A stretch of 64,000 nt of DNA. Origin: Pandoraea captiosa (lineage in GTDB: Bacteria > Pseudomonadota > Gammaproteobacteria > Burkholderiales > Burkholderiaceae). This document shows, piece after piece, positions 8,336 to 17,610 of the stretch; positions within the stretch are counted from its first letter, which is position 1; every line of letters starts with the position of its first letter. Both the position numbers and the translations under genes were made by a program. The notes beneath the pieces are model-generated. The model was not told the DNA's origin. It was given only the letters and a program-made list of their open reading frames with translations, and did no database searches. Location: the NCBI RefSeq assembly GCF_902459775.1, contig NZ_CABPSQ010000002.1, positions 124,001 to 188,000 of the forward strand, read 5' to 3'.

Positions 8336-8731
8336 TTGAGAACCGCTCATCACAAAGCCGAAAGCAACGTGCAGGTGTGCTTGCTCAGGACCGACGAACC
8401 GGCGCGGATCGAGCACGCGAAGGAGGGCACGCGGCAAGCCATTCGCGACGGGTATCGAACGGGGACTACCATGCAAACGCTCCCTTCATTCCTGGCGCTC
8501 GACGAAGACGGGCGGAAGGCTGTCGCCAAACTCACCGTAGACTGGATGCTCTGTCCAGTAAACGAAGCGACCGCGAAATGGTTTCTCGCCTTCGCAGAAA
8601 ACGAGGACGTTCAGCCTTACCTGAAGCACACCGTGCCGCAGTTCATCATGGAAGAGGTCTGCAGGATCGAGTCTCTGAGCGCCGTGCTGGACGGATTGAA
8701 AGACTACGATATGTTGATGCCGAAGTCCTGA
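8336..8731 (+). pseudogene. truncated single-repeat relative of proteins A and B
   Basis: One type A repeat is preserved: HAKEGTRQAIRDGYRT, then LPSFLALDEDGRKAVAKLT, DWMLCPVNEATAKWF, YLKHTVPQ and a YDMLMPKS end. An in-frame TGA at 8330-8332 lies directly before the only early start (TTG 8336), and there is no ribosome binding site, no N-terminal motif and no copy of the upstream element. The next start is ATG 8471, inside the repeat. It is most likely the tail of a once longer member that lost its 5' part, though a short functional protein is not excluded. Confidence 0.55.
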
Positions 8732-8750
8732 TTGCAATGCGTTGAACGCA

Positions 8751-8770
8751 GCGGGGCAAGCTTGCCCCGC
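8751..8770. terminator. palindrome between convergent genes
   Basis: A perfect 20-base palindrome (GCGGGGCAAG and its complement) lies between the end of the repeat-protein remnant and the end of the ABC ATPase gene, where two transcripts converge. There is no T-run, so it is a terminator by position and shape only. Confidence 0.5.
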
Positions 8771-8779
8771 TGCCCCGTC

Positions 8780-9436
8780 TCACCGAAGGCCGCCGCCCGC
8801 GAGTTCCGGGAACCCCACCGTTCTGGCGTGACATCCCTCGACAAGCGCATCGTCATGCGTAGAGAAGAAGACGCAGCGGTCCTTGCCAAACGTGGTGAAC
8901 AGGTCGATGAGCACCGCACGCGAAGGGCCGTCGAGGCCACCGGTCGGCTCATCCGCAAGAATCACGCGTGGCGAGCCGAACAGAAGGGCCGTCAGATAGA
9001 ACTTCCGGCGCGTGCCCGTCGACATCTGCTCGAAGCGCTTGTCGATGTGCGGCGTGAGGCTGAAGCGATCGGCCAGATCGAGAACATCTGCTCCCACCGT
9101 CGTTTGACGCGCCGCCGCACGTTGCGCCAGAAATTCGCGCCCGGTCTGCGATGGCTGCGTCAGGCAATCGAAGGGCACCACTGCGAGCGCTGCTTGTGCC
9201 GCATCTGGTGCGCTCTGCAACGAATGCCCAGCGATCCACACCTTGCCGCCACCCGTATCGACGGTGCCCGCCAGCATGCCCAGCAGCGTGGTCTTGCCGC
9301 CGCCGCCCTCGTCGCGCAACGCGAAACAGCCGGGGCCCGCGCTCAAGCGCAGGTTCTCGAAAAGTGTGAAATCGTCGAAGCGTTGGGTCAGCCCTTCGAA
9401 GCGAAGCAGCGGTTCTTGGCCCATGACATCGGTCAT
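8780..9436 (-). CDS. orphan ABC transporter ATP-binding protein
   Basis: This 218-aa protein is a single ABC ATPase. It has a Walker A (GGGGKTTLL, ~residues 43-51), an unusual signature MSTGTRRKF in place of LSGGQ, and a Walker B VILADEPTGGLD followed by an H-loop STHDD. The upstream frame is open but runs inside rcnR, so ATG 9436 is chosen; it overlaps the rcnR stop by four bases (ATGA), implying translational coupling. A second Met five codons on is possible. The STGxRRK-type signature is typical of export-type ATPases. No permease gene is adjacent, so its partner is unknown. Co-expression with rcnR points to metal handling by inference. Confidence 0.85.
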   Translation of the reverse strand: MTDVMGQEPLLRFEGLTQRFDDFTLFENLRLSAGPGCFALRDEGGGGKTTLLGMLAGTVDTGGGKVWIAGHSLQSAPDAAQAALAVVPFDCLTQPSQTGREFLAQRAAARQTTVGADVLDLADRFSLTPHIDKRFEQMSTGTRRKFYLTALLFGSPRVILADEPTGGLDGPSRAVLIDLFTTFGKDRCVFFSTHDDALVEGCHARTVGFPELAGGGLR

Positions 9437-9702
9437 TTTAGATAAGCCTTGATGACATGAAGCAGCGGCGCCAGTTCGGCTTCGCGATGCGCCTGGTCGG
9501 GTTCGTTGATGACGTGATCGGCGAGGTGCCCTTCGATGACGGCCCCCATCAGCCCATTGATCGCGCCGCGAATGGCCGCGATCTGCTGAAGGATCTCCAC
9601 GCAATCGCCCTCCTGCGTCAACTGGCGCTCCAATGCCTGCGTCTGACCCTGAATGCGACGCACGCGTGCCAGCAACTTGTTCTTGTCCCGAATCGTGTGC
9701 AC
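9433..9702 (-). CDS. rcnR: RcnR, nickel/cobalt-responsive repressor
   Basis: This is an 89-aa all-helical CsoR/RcnR-family DNA-binding protein. The start MHTIRDKNKLLARVRRIQGQ and the stretch LQQIAAIRGAINGLM closely follow E. coli RcnR from memory. The metal ligands of RcnR are present: an N-terminal His (residue 2), Cys in GDCVEIL (~34), and two His in EGHLADHV (~59 and ~63). When Ni or Co binds, the protein leaves the operator and frees the efflux gene. It is divergent from rcnA across a 108-base gap holding a matching operator, and its stop overlaps the start of an ABC ATPase gene. Confidence 0.93.
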   Translation of the reverse strand: MHTIRDKNKLLARVRRIQGQTQALERQLTQEGDCVEILQQIAAIRGAINGLMGAVIEGHLADHVINEPDQAHREAELAPLLHVIKAYLK

Positions 9703-9758
9703 GGTCTGTCGCGCTCCTGTCTGTCACGAATTAGATGGAAAAAATGCTAACACAAATA

Positions 9759-9773
9759 TACTGAGGGGGAGTA
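9759..9773. promoter_or_regulatory. RcnR operator
   Basis: TACTGAGGGGGAGTA matches the known RcnR site form of TACT, a G-tract, then AGTA, with one A inside the G-tract. It is centred in the rcnR-rcnA divergent gap, so it can control both directions. Confidence 0.8.
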
Positions 9774-9810
9774 TATTGCGCGGACGACGTTTTCTCCTGA
9801 GCGCTGTGTC

Positions 9811-10683
<873 letters not shown>

Positions 10684-10812
10684 TTCACATCTGACGCCCA
10701 CCGAACACGATTCGTGCAGCCGCTGCACAGGTGCTGTGTCGTTCGGGGTCTGTTTCGCATGAAGATGCGTGCCTAGACTGGTCTCCTCCACGACATCGAT
10801 AGAGGACGACCC

Positions 10813-11550
10813 ATGACGAAACTGCTGATCGACACGCTGAAACTCGCGACGCTTGGCTTGTCGCTATGCGCAGCGGCGGGTGGCACAGCCCACGCCACCA
10901 CTGCCACCACCGCCGCTGCGGAGCATAGCGCCACACCCGCCGCCGCCCCGACGATTCGCGCCATGCTGGGTGCAACGCCCATCGACAGTCTCGACCCGAA
11001 ACGCACGGCACTCGTCGTTATCGATTTCCAGAACGAATACTTCACGGGCCGCATGCCGATTCCGGACGGCGCGCAGGCGCTCGCCAACACACGGAGACTG
11101 CTTGCACTGGCCGACCGCACCGGGATGCCCGTCTTCCAGATTCAGCACATTGCCCCGGCGGGCGCCGCCGTCTTCGCGCAGGACGGCAAGACCATCGACT
11201 TCGCACCCGGTGCGACGCCTCGCCCGCGCGACACGGTGCTACAGAAGACGTCTGTAAGCGCATTCGCCAGTACCGATCTCGACGCAAGGCTCAAGGCCGC
11301 ACGCATCGACACGCTTTTGATCGCCGGGCTGATGACGCACGCCTGCGTTGCCGGCGCGGCACGCGACGCCGTGCCGTTGGGCTATCGCGTCGTGGTAGCA
11401 TCGGACGCCTCGGCAACCCGCGACATCGTGCGCGCCGACGGCTCCCGTGTGAGTCACGCCGCCCTGCATCGCGCGGCCCTTGCGGAGATCGAAGATACCT
11501 TCGGTGACGTGATGACCACTGACCGGGTGCTCGAGCTGCCGCTGCGCTGA
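10813..11550 (+). CDS. isochorismatase-family cysteine hydrolase with signal peptide
   Basis: This 245-aa protein belongs to the cysteine hydrolase family (isochorismatases, nicotinamidases). The catalytic triad can be placed: Asp in ALVVIDFQNEY (~residue 70), Lys in LQKTSVSAF (~142), and Cys in LMTHACVAGAARDA (~178). The first ~29 residues form a Sec-type signal (TLGLSLCAAAGGTAHA), followed by an Ala/Thr/Pro linker, so it should be periplasmic, which is uncommon for this mostly cytoplasmic family. AGAGGA at 10800-10805 is the ribosome binding site. The substrate is unknown. A LysR gene follows 58 bases downstream in the same direction. Confidence 0.85.
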   Translation: MTKLLIDTLKLATLGLSLCAAAGGTAHATTATTAAAEHSATPAAAPTIRAMLGATPIDSLDPKRTALVVIDFQNEYFTGRMPIPDGAQALANTRRLLALADRTGMPVFQIQHIAPAGAAVFAQDGKTIDFAPGATPRPRDTVLQKTSVSAFASTDLDARLKAARIDTLLIAGLMTHACVAGAARDAVPLGYRVVVASDASATRDIVRADGSRVSHAALHRAALAEIEDTFGDVMTTDRVLELPLR

Positions 11551-11608
11551 CAAAATCCCCGACCGTCGTTCTCGGTTTCTCCGTTTTTGCGTTCTCGCTG
11601 CACTCGAC

Positions 11609-12517
11609 ATGAATTCATTGCTCGCCATGCGCGTTTTCGTCGCTTTGGTCCAGGCCCGAAGTTTTTCCGGCGCGGGGCAATCGCTGGGAATGTCGCATTC
11701 GAGCGTGTCGCGTCAGTTGACGCAGACGGAGGCCGCGCTGGGCGTGGCGCTGGTCAATCGCAGCACGCGTCGGTTCTCGCTGACCCACGCGGGCGAGCGT
11801 TACCACCGGCATTGCGTCGACATCCTCGCGCGCATCGACGCCATGGCCGACACGATTGCAGACGAGCGCGAGCATCCCGTCGGCCCGTTGCGCGTGAGCG
11901 TGCCGCTGGCCGTCGGCACGCTGGAACTGTCGGCATGGTTGCCCGCGTTTCGTCTGCGTTATCCCGACATCGATCTGACGATGTCGTGCAGCGATCAATT
12001 CGTCGATCTGCTGACCGAGGGGTTCGACCTCGCACTGCGCATCAGCAGCGCACCGTTGCCCGACAGCGGCTTGATGGCGAAGCGCCTGACGACATCGGAC
12101 ACGGTACTGGTCGCGTCTCCCGCCTACCTGTCGCAATACGGATTGCCGCGCACGCCGAACGATCTGGCGTCACATCAATGTCTGCGCTTCGCGGGCGCAA
12201 GCAACCCTGACGAGTGGCGTCTCGCCGACTCGGACGGCGCCACGCAGCATGTCGCATTGCGCGGCGGGTTCACCACGGATGCCATTACCGCCCTTTACGC
12301 GGCGTCGCTTGCCGGTGCAGGTATCGCGGCGTTTACCGGGCACACCGTGCGGGCGGCGCTGGCCCACGGCACACTGGTGCGCGTGCTGCCGCAATACTCG
12401 CTCGGTCGAAGCCAGTATTACGCGCTGTACCCGCGTACGCGCCACGTGAACGTCAGGGTGCGGGCGTTCATCGATTTCATGGGGGAACACTATCGCGAGG
12501 CGCAATCCGTCGCATGA
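11609..12517 (+). CDS. LysR-family transcriptional regulator
   Basis: This 302-aa regulator has an N-terminal winged helix-turn-helix (~1-60, with FSGAGQSLGMSHSSVSRQLTQTEAALGVALVNRSTRRFSLT) and a C-terminal periplasmic-binding-like effector domain (~88-295). It belongs to the CrgA/AaeR-like branch, judging by DLLTEGFDLALRI and the PRTPNDLASHQCLRF stretch. It lies downstream of, and in the same direction as, the isochorismatase-type gene, so the usual divergent target is not obvious. The target could be that gene or the methyltransferase further on. Confidence 0.88.
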   Translation: MNSLLAMRVFVALVQARSFSGAGQSLGMSHSSVSRQLTQTEAALGVALVNRSTRRFSLTHAGERYHRHCVDILARIDAMADTIADEREHPVGPLRVSVPLAVGTLELSAWLPAFRLRYPDIDLTMSCSDQFVDLLTEGFDLALRISSAPLPDSGLMAKRLTTSDTVLVASPAYLSQYGLPRTPNDLASHQCLRFAGASNPDEWRLADSDGATQHVALRGGFTTDAITALYAASLAGAGIAAFTGHTVRAALAHGTLVRVLPQYSLGRSQYYALYPRTRHVNVRVRAFIDFMGEHYREAQSVA

Positions 12518-12634
12518 AGGATTGCCAGAGCGACTGCCGGTGCGATGCCAGTGCCATTGCCCGGCGAAGATTCGGACGTCATGTGAGAATTACCCATTCG
12601 ACGGCAACCTCCGTTCCGATTCGCGAGGCATCTC

Positions 12635-13495
12635 ATGACCGATCCGAAAGACATTGCACCCGAGAGTACGGCGGCGCGTGTGGCGTTGTGGCGGGCATTG
12701 CATCTCGAAGTCGACGCCGAACCGCATGTGCTCACCGACATCGTGGGACTACGGCTGCTCGAACCCCCGGACGACTGGCGAGAGCGCGGTGACATGAATC
12801 CGGAGTTCACGCGGGCATTTCGCGCCTCCATCGTCGCCCGCGCGCGTTACATCGAAGACCTCGTGGTGGCGCAATGCCGCAACGGTGTACGCCAGTACGT
12901 GATCCTCGGCGCGGGGCTCGACAGCTTCGTGCAGCGTCATCCGGAACTGGCCGGATCGTTGACCGTTTTCGAAGTCGACCGGCCCGGTCCGCAGCGCTGG
13001 AAGCACGATCGTCTCATCGCCACCGGCTATGGTGTGCCCGACGCGCTGCGCTTCGTGCCCGTCGACTTCGAAGCCGGAGACGCATGGCGCAATGCGCTGC
13101 TCGCCGGGGGCTTCGATCCTCGGCAACCCGCGGTGATCGTCTCCACGGGCGTGAGCATGTATCTCACGCGCGAGGCGAACGCCGCGACGCTGCGGGAGGT
13201 GGCGTCGTTCGCGCCGGGATCGACGTTCGCCATGACGTTCCTGCTGCCGCTGGAGATGGCGGACGCCGACGTGCGTCCCGGATTGGAAATGGCGGCCAAA
13301 GGGGCGCGCGCGAGCGGCACGCCCTTCATCAGCTTCTTCACGCCGCAAGAGATGATGGACCTGGCCAGGGCGAACGGCTTTGCGCACGTGCAGCACGTGT
13401 CGGCGACGGCGTTGACGGATCAGTATTTTGCGAACCGGGCCGACGGGCTGCGTCCCCCCGCCAACGCAGAGGAACTGCTGGTCGCCATGACGTGA
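12635..13495 (+). CDS. SAM-dependent methyltransferase, LCM/TIGR00027 type
   Basis: This 286-aa protein resembles leucine carboxyl methyltransferase-like SAM enzymes often found in actinobacteria and Burkholderia. The SAM-binding glycine motif is VILGAGLDSFVQR (~residues 88-100), followed by an acidic FEVDRPGPQRWKHDRL and the VSTGVSMYLTREA stretch (~167-179). There is no signal peptide. The acceptor is unknown; many relatives act on small secondary metabolites. Start ATG 12635 is preceded by GCGAGGC. It stands between a LysR gene and a DUF1993 gene in the same direction. Confidence 0.85.
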   Translation: MTDPKDIAPESTAARVALWRALHLEVDAEPHVLTDIVGLRLLEPPDDWRERGDMNPEFTRAFRASIVARARYIEDLVVAQCRNGVRQYVILGAGLDSFVQRHPELAGSLTVFEVDRPGPQRWKHDRLIATGYGVPDALRFVPVDFEAGDAWRNALLAGGFDPRQPAVIVSTGVSMYLTREANAATLREVASFAPGSTFAMTFLLPLEMADADVRPGLEMAAKGARASGTPFISFFTPQEMMDLARANGFAHVQHVSATALTDQYFANRADGLRPPANAEELLVAMT

Positions 13496-13650
13496 GGGCG
13501 CGATGCCGGTAGCGCACAAGTCGTCATATTCCACGTGCATCCTGACGGGTATCGACCCACCCTGTTGTGCGAATGGCGCGATATCGCGATAAGCTGCCCC
13601 GGCGGTGCGGTTTGCCGCGCATATCCATAAAAGTCCACCGGAGGGACCGT

Positions 13651-14223
13651 ATGACGCTGACCGAACTTCTCATCCCCACGTTCGTGCAAATGCTGCGCGG
13701 CCAGTCGGCGTGGCTCGACAAGGCCGCGGCGTACGCCAAGACGCAGGGCAAGGACGCCGACACGCTGATGACGCTGCGACTCGCCCCCGACATGTACCCG
13801 CTCGCGGCGCAGGCGCGTTTTGCAAGCTATCTGTCGATGGAGCCGGTGTACCGCCTGAGAGGAGAAGCGATTCCCGAAGCGGCGAAGGCGATTCAACGTG
13901 AAGGCTGGAACAGCGCACAGCATCCCGGCACATTCGCCCAGGCGAAGGCATGTCTGGCCAATGCCATTGCCTTTCACGAAACGCTTCCCGGCAATGCGCT
14001 CGACGCCGGGGAGTACATCGACATCGCGCTGGAATTGCCCAACGGCGTGGTCTTCGACATGACCGGCGGGCAATACGCGCGCGACTGGGCCCTCGCGCAG
14101 TTCTACTTCCATACCAACACCGCTTACAGCATCCTGCGTCAGTACGGCGTTGAGCTGGGCAAGGCCGAGTACGTGGCGCATGCCGTCGCGTATCTGCGTC
14201 CCGGAACTGCACCGAAGGGATGA
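13651..14223 (+). CDS. DUF1993 family protein
   Basis: This 190-aa protein matches the DUF1993 pattern: MTLTELLIPTFVQMLRGQSAWLDKA at the start, DTLMTLRLAPDMYPLAAQARF, and near the end FYFHTNTAYSILRQYGVELGKAEY. It is a predicted four-helix-bundle fold related to DinB-like proteins by family knowledge; its activity is not known. ATG 13651 follows GGAGGGA at 13640-13646, preferred over starts upstream in the open frame. No membrane segment or signal peptide is present. It converges with the LysR gene at 14259. Confidence 0.85.
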   Translation: MTLTELLIPTFVQMLRGQSAWLDKAAAYAKTQGKDADTLMTLRLAPDMYPLAAQARFASYLSMEPVYRLRGEAIPEAAKAIQREGWNSAQHPGTFAQAKACLANAIAFHETLPGNALDAGEYIDIALELPNGVVFDMTGGQYARDWALAQFYFHTNTAYSILRQYGVELGKAEYVAHAVAYLRPGTAPKG

Positions 14224-14258
14224 CAGATTCGCGCACCGTCAGTCAAGCATCACGCGCA

Positions 14259-15140
14259 TCACGTATCGCCCATGATGAAGGGCGGGCCGAAGCGCGTGGC
14301 GATATGCTCCGTCGATTCGAACAACTCGCGCAGCACCTGACTTGTGCAGGTGGGCTGCACGTAGAGATAGAACGCCACGTCGGGCAGACGCGGCAGCCCG
14401 TCCGCTTCTGACAACACTCGCATGTTCGCGTCGAGCAGTTCGGTCGTGCGGGCCGTCACCCCGAGGCCTGCGCTGATCGCTGCCTTGATGCCGGTGAGCG
14501 TGGGCGAGATGAAGCTCGTGCGCCACGCGATGCCCGCGGCGTTGAGCCGCTCGATCGACAGACGCCGGAACAGGCTGAGTTCGTCCGCCATCACGAGCGG
14601 CACGGGCGCCGCCGCGTTGAAGATGAAGTCGTCCGCACAGATCCACACCATGGGCGAGGTGCGCAGCTTGATGCCGGGGAAGCCTTCGTCGTAACGCGTG
14701 GAGATGGCCAGATCAAGTTCGTTATCGCGCAGCGCGTCCATCAAATGCGGACTGCGTCCGACGATGATTTCCAGCTGCAATTCCGCAGAGAGTTTCGACA
14801 ACCGTCGCAACATGCTGGGCAGAATCGACTCCGCCACATCGTGCGGCGAGCCGATGCGCAACTTCTCCGCCGGCCCGCGCGTTTGCATCACCTGCACCGC
14901 CTGATCGTTGAGCGCGAGGATCTTGTTCGCATAGGCCACGAGCCGCAGACCGTCGGCCGTCATCGTCTTCTGCCGCCCCTGCTTTTCGAACAGCGCACAC
15001 CCCATCTCTTGCTCTAGCCGTTGCATCTGCTGCGTGATGGCGGACTGCGTACGCCCGACCCGGGTGGCGGCCGCGGCAAACGTCTCATGCTGGGCAATCG
15101 CCACGAAAGTCCGCAACAGGTCGATATCGAGATTTCGCAT
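14259..15140 (-). CDS. LysR-family regulator, divergent from amino acid ABC importer
   Basis: This 293-aa LysR protein begins MRNLDIDLLRTFVAIAQHETFAAAATRVGRTQSAITQQMQRLE (helix-turn-helix, ~1-60), with an effector domain after ~90 (KLRIGSPHDVAESILPSML). The reading frame is open to 15470, but ATG 15140 is where the family similarity starts. It is divergent from the importer operon at 15358 with a 217-base gap, so it very likely controls that operon, and possibly the dioxygenase and rhodanese downstream. The inducer is unknown; an amino acid such as cysteine or cystine is inferred from the neighbours. Confidence 0.88.
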   Translation of the reverse strand: MRNLDIDLLRTFVAIAQHETFAAAATRVGRTQSAITQQMQRLEQEMGCALFEKQGRQKTMTADGLRLVAYANKILALNDQAVQVMQTRGPAEKLRIGSPHDVAESILPSMLRRLSKLSAELQLEIIVGRSPHLMDALRDNELDLAISTRYDEGFPGIKLRTSPMVWICADDFIFNAAAPVPLVMADELSLFRRLSIERLNAAGIAWRTSFISPTLTGIKAAISAGLGVTARTTELLDANMRVLSEADGLPRLPDVAFYLYVQPTCTSQVLRELFESTEHIATRFGPPFIMGDT

Positions 15141-15185
15141 GATCGTGGATGTCGATACTTCAGAAACGCTAATGTTTTCGGGATA

Positions 15186-15211
15186 AAAATTAAATTGTTC
15201 TTGAGAATTTT
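15186..15211. promoter_or_regulatory. candidate LysR binding site
   Basis: AAAATT (15186-15191) and its complement AATTTT (15206-15211) flank 14 bases in the AT-rich part of the gap between the LysR gene and the importer. The dyad shape and position fit a LysR operator, but six-base AT arms are weak evidence. Confidence 0.3.
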
Positions 15212-15357
15212 GGTGGATAACCTGCCTGACACTCAAGCAATATTTATGTGATCCGAGGGTATCCGGCATCGAAGGCTTCTGCGCTAATCGATTCGCGTCA
15301 TTAGCCCTGGTGTCGATCGATGCCTCTCGGTCACTCCCCCCAAGGAGACTCAGCATC

Positions 15358-16182
15358 ATGTGGCAACGACATCTCGCCGCCGCGCTGTTCGCGACGCTCG
15401 CCATGACGGGTATCGCGCACGCCGACCAGTTGGCTGACATCAAGGCGCGCGGCACGCTCGTCTGCGGCACGCAAAACGCCAGCGAGCCCTACGCGTTTCC
15501 CGACGCCGCCACGCGCAAGATCGTCGGATTCGACGTCGATGTCTGCAACGCGCTCGCCAAGGGTCTCGGGGTGAAGCTCGAACACCGGGCGCTGTCGACC
15601 GACGCCCGTATCCCTGAACTCAAGACCCGGCGTGTCGACGTGCTCGCCGCTGCCGTTGCCTGGATGCCTGCACGTGCCGCACAGGTCGACTTCAGCGATC
15701 AGTACTTCGTCGCGCCGATTCGCGTGCTGGTGCGCGCCGATTCGCCGGTGCAGACGCTGGATCAGCTCGCGGGCAAGAAGATCGCGGCATCGGAAGGCTC
15801 CAGTTCTGCGGCCGTGTCGGTCACTCGTCTGCCGGACTCGAACCTGCTCACCTTCCACGACATTTCGTCCGCATTCCTCGCCTTGCAACAGGGTAAGGTG
15901 GAAGGTCTCGTCGCCGGTCAGCTGATTCTCGCGCGTTTCGCCAACGAAGCCGCCGTCAAGGGTGGCCAGCAATACCGCCTGCTCACCAAGCCGGTGTTCG
16001 AAGAGCGCTGGGGCGTGGTGATGAACAAGGGCGAGCCGACATTGCGCGAGGCGGTGAACAAGATCCTCGTCGAATACGACAGGACGAACGGCTTGCAGGA
16101 CAGTTTCGACAAATGGCTCGGCAGCAAGTCGGTCTACAAGTTCACGCGCGACTACAAGGTCGAGCCGATCAAGGTGCAGTGA
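15358..16182 (+). CDS. ABC importer substrate-binding protein, polar amino acid/cystine type
   Basis: This 274-aa periplasmic protein captures an amino acid for the importer. A Sec signal ends near GIAHA/DQ (residues ~20-25). The mature protein starts QLADIKARGTLVCGTQNASEPYAF and has the family-3 solute-binding fold, with VGFDVDVCNALAKGLG and the RIPELKTRRVDVLAAAVAWMPARAAQVDFSDQYF stretch typical of binding proteins for polar amino acids. ATG 15358 follows AAGGAG at 15342-15347. It is the first gene of a four-gene ABC set. Cystine or cysteine is inferred as substrate because sulfur genes follow. Confidence 0.9.
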   Translation: MWQRHLAAALFATLAMTGIAHADQLADIKARGTLVCGTQNASEPYAFPDAATRKIVGFDVDVCNALAKGLGVKLEHRALSTDARIPELKTRRVDVLAAAVAWMPARAAQVDFSDQYFVAPIRVLVRADSPVQTLDQLAGKKIAASEGSSSAAVSVTRLPDSNLLTFHDISSAFLALQQGKVEGLVAGQLILARFANEAAVKGGQQYRLLTKPVFEERWGVVMNKGEPTLREAVNKILVEYDRTNGLQDSFDKWLGSKSVYKFTRDYKVEPIKVQ

Positions 16183-16197
16183 GCGAGACGTCGCACA

Positions 16198-16890
16198 ATG
16201 TTCGATCTCTCGTTTCTGCTCGAAGACGGGTACCTGAAGCTGTTTCGCGACGGGGTGCTCACCACGCTGCGCCTGTTCGTGGTCTCCGGGATGCTGGCGA
16301 TCGTGGTGGGCGTGGTCCTTACCACGCTGCGCGCCTTGCCGGTGAAGCTCTTCAAGGCTTTCGTGATCGCGGTGGTGGAGTATCACCGCAACGTGCCGGT
16401 GCTGGTGCAGATCCTCGTGTGGTACTTCGGTGTGCCGCAACTGTTGCCGACAGGTTTGCGTGACTGGATCAATGCGGGCAACACCGAGTTCTTCTTCGCC
16501 ACGGTGGCGCTCGCACTCAACGCGGGGGCCTTCATCTCGGAGGACATGCGCTCGGGGCTGCGTGCCATTCCCCACACGCAGCAGGAAGCGGCATGGTCCA
16601 TCGGGCTGACCTACCTGCAATCGTTTCGCTACGTCATCCTGCCGCAAGGCATTCGCGTCGCCCTGCCCGCGTTGCTCAATCAGGCGCTGCTGCTCTTCAA
16701 GAACAGTTCTCTGGCGATGGCGATCGGCGTGCACGAACTGCTGTATCGCACGCGCCAGATCGATAACCTGACGTTTCGCACGTTCGACGTGTTTCTCGTG
16801 GCAACGGTGCTCTACCTGATCGGCACGCTGGCTTTGATGGCGCTCTCGGAGCACTTCGCCAGACGCCGCGCGGCGCCCTCGGGAGTCTGA
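16198..16890 (+). CDS. amino acid ABC importer permease 1
   Basis: This 230-aa inner-membrane protein of the His/Glu/Gln/Arg family has about five helices. The permease signature EEAAWSIGLTYLQ-like loop is seen as TQQEAAWSIGLTYLQSFRYVILPQGIRVALPALLNQ (~residues 127-162), which docks on the ATPase. It starts 15 bases after the binding-protein gene and ends two bases before the second permease, so the genes form an operon. The two permeases differ in sequence and probably form a heterodimer. Confidence 0.9.
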   Translation: MFDLSFLLEDGYLKLFRDGVLTTLRLFVVSGMLAIVVGVVLTTLRALPVKLFKAFVIAVVEYHRNVPVLVQILVWYFGVPQLLPTGLRDWINAGNTEFFFATVALALNAGAFISEDMRSGLRAIPHTQQEAAWSIGLTYLQSFRYVILPQGIRVALPALLNQALLLFKNSSLAMAIGVHELLYRTRQIDNLTFRTFDVFLVATVLYLIGTLALMALSEHFARRRAAPSGV

Positions 16891-16892
16891 CG

Positions 16893-17585
16893 ATGTACGA
16901 GATTCTTCACGACTATCTCGCGCTGTTTCTCGTTGGCAGTTGGCCCAATGGCCCGCTCGGCGGGGTCGCCGTCACGCTGATTCTGTCGGCGCTCGGCCTC
17001 GTGATTTCGTTTCCGATATCGGTGCTCATCGGGCTGGCGCAGGTCTCGCCGTGGCGTTGGATGCGACGTGCCGCCGGTATCTGGACACGGCTGGTGCGCG
17101 GTATTCCACTGCTGATGATCATCTTCTGGGCCTACTTCGCGGTGCCGTTGCTGGTCGGCGCCGAGGTGTCGGCCTTCACGACGGCGGTATGCGCGATCAT
17201 CGTCTACGAGAGCGCCTTTTTGTCGCAGATCGTGCGCGCCGGGCTGGAAGGCCTGCCGCGCGGCCAGATGGAAGCGGCGCGCTCGAATGGATTGTCGTGG
17301 CTGCAAAGCATGCGTTACGTGCAGCTGCCGCAGGCGCTCGCGAACATGCTGCCTTCCATCGTCAATCAGTTCGTGTCGATCATCAAGGCGACATCGCTCG
17401 CTTATGTGATCGGGGTGCCGGAACTGACTTACTCGGCCGCGCAGGTCAATACGATCACGCTGACCAAGCCGCTGCAAACGTTTCTCGTTCTCGCAGCATT
17501 CTATTTTGTGTTGTGTTTCGCCATCTCTCGCTTTGCCGGCTGGCTGGAGCGACGCATCGCACGTCAGCGCGCGGGGTTGGCATGA
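16893..17585 (+). CDS. amino acid ABC importer permease 2
   Basis: This 230-aa partner of the upstream permease has about five helices, with the ATPase-docking loop [34 protein letters not shown] (~residues 126-159). It starts two bases after the first permease and is followed 25 bases on by the ATPase gene. The conserved [21 protein letters not shown] stretch (~104-124) is standard for the polar amino acid family. Confidence 0.9.
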   Translation: MYEILHDYLALFLVGSWPNGPLGGVAVTLILSALGLVISFPISVLIGLAQVSPWRWMRRAAGIWTRLVRGIPLLMIIFWAYFAVPLLVGAEVSAFTTAVCAIIVYESAFLSQIVRAGLEGLPRGQMEAARSNGLSWLQSMRYVQLPQALANMLPSIVNQFVSIIKATSLAYVIGVPELTYSAAQVNTITLTKPLQTFLVLAAFYFVLCFAISRFAGWLERRIARQRAGLA

Positions 17586-17610
17586 GAGTTCAACAAGGGA
17601 GAACGCGATC

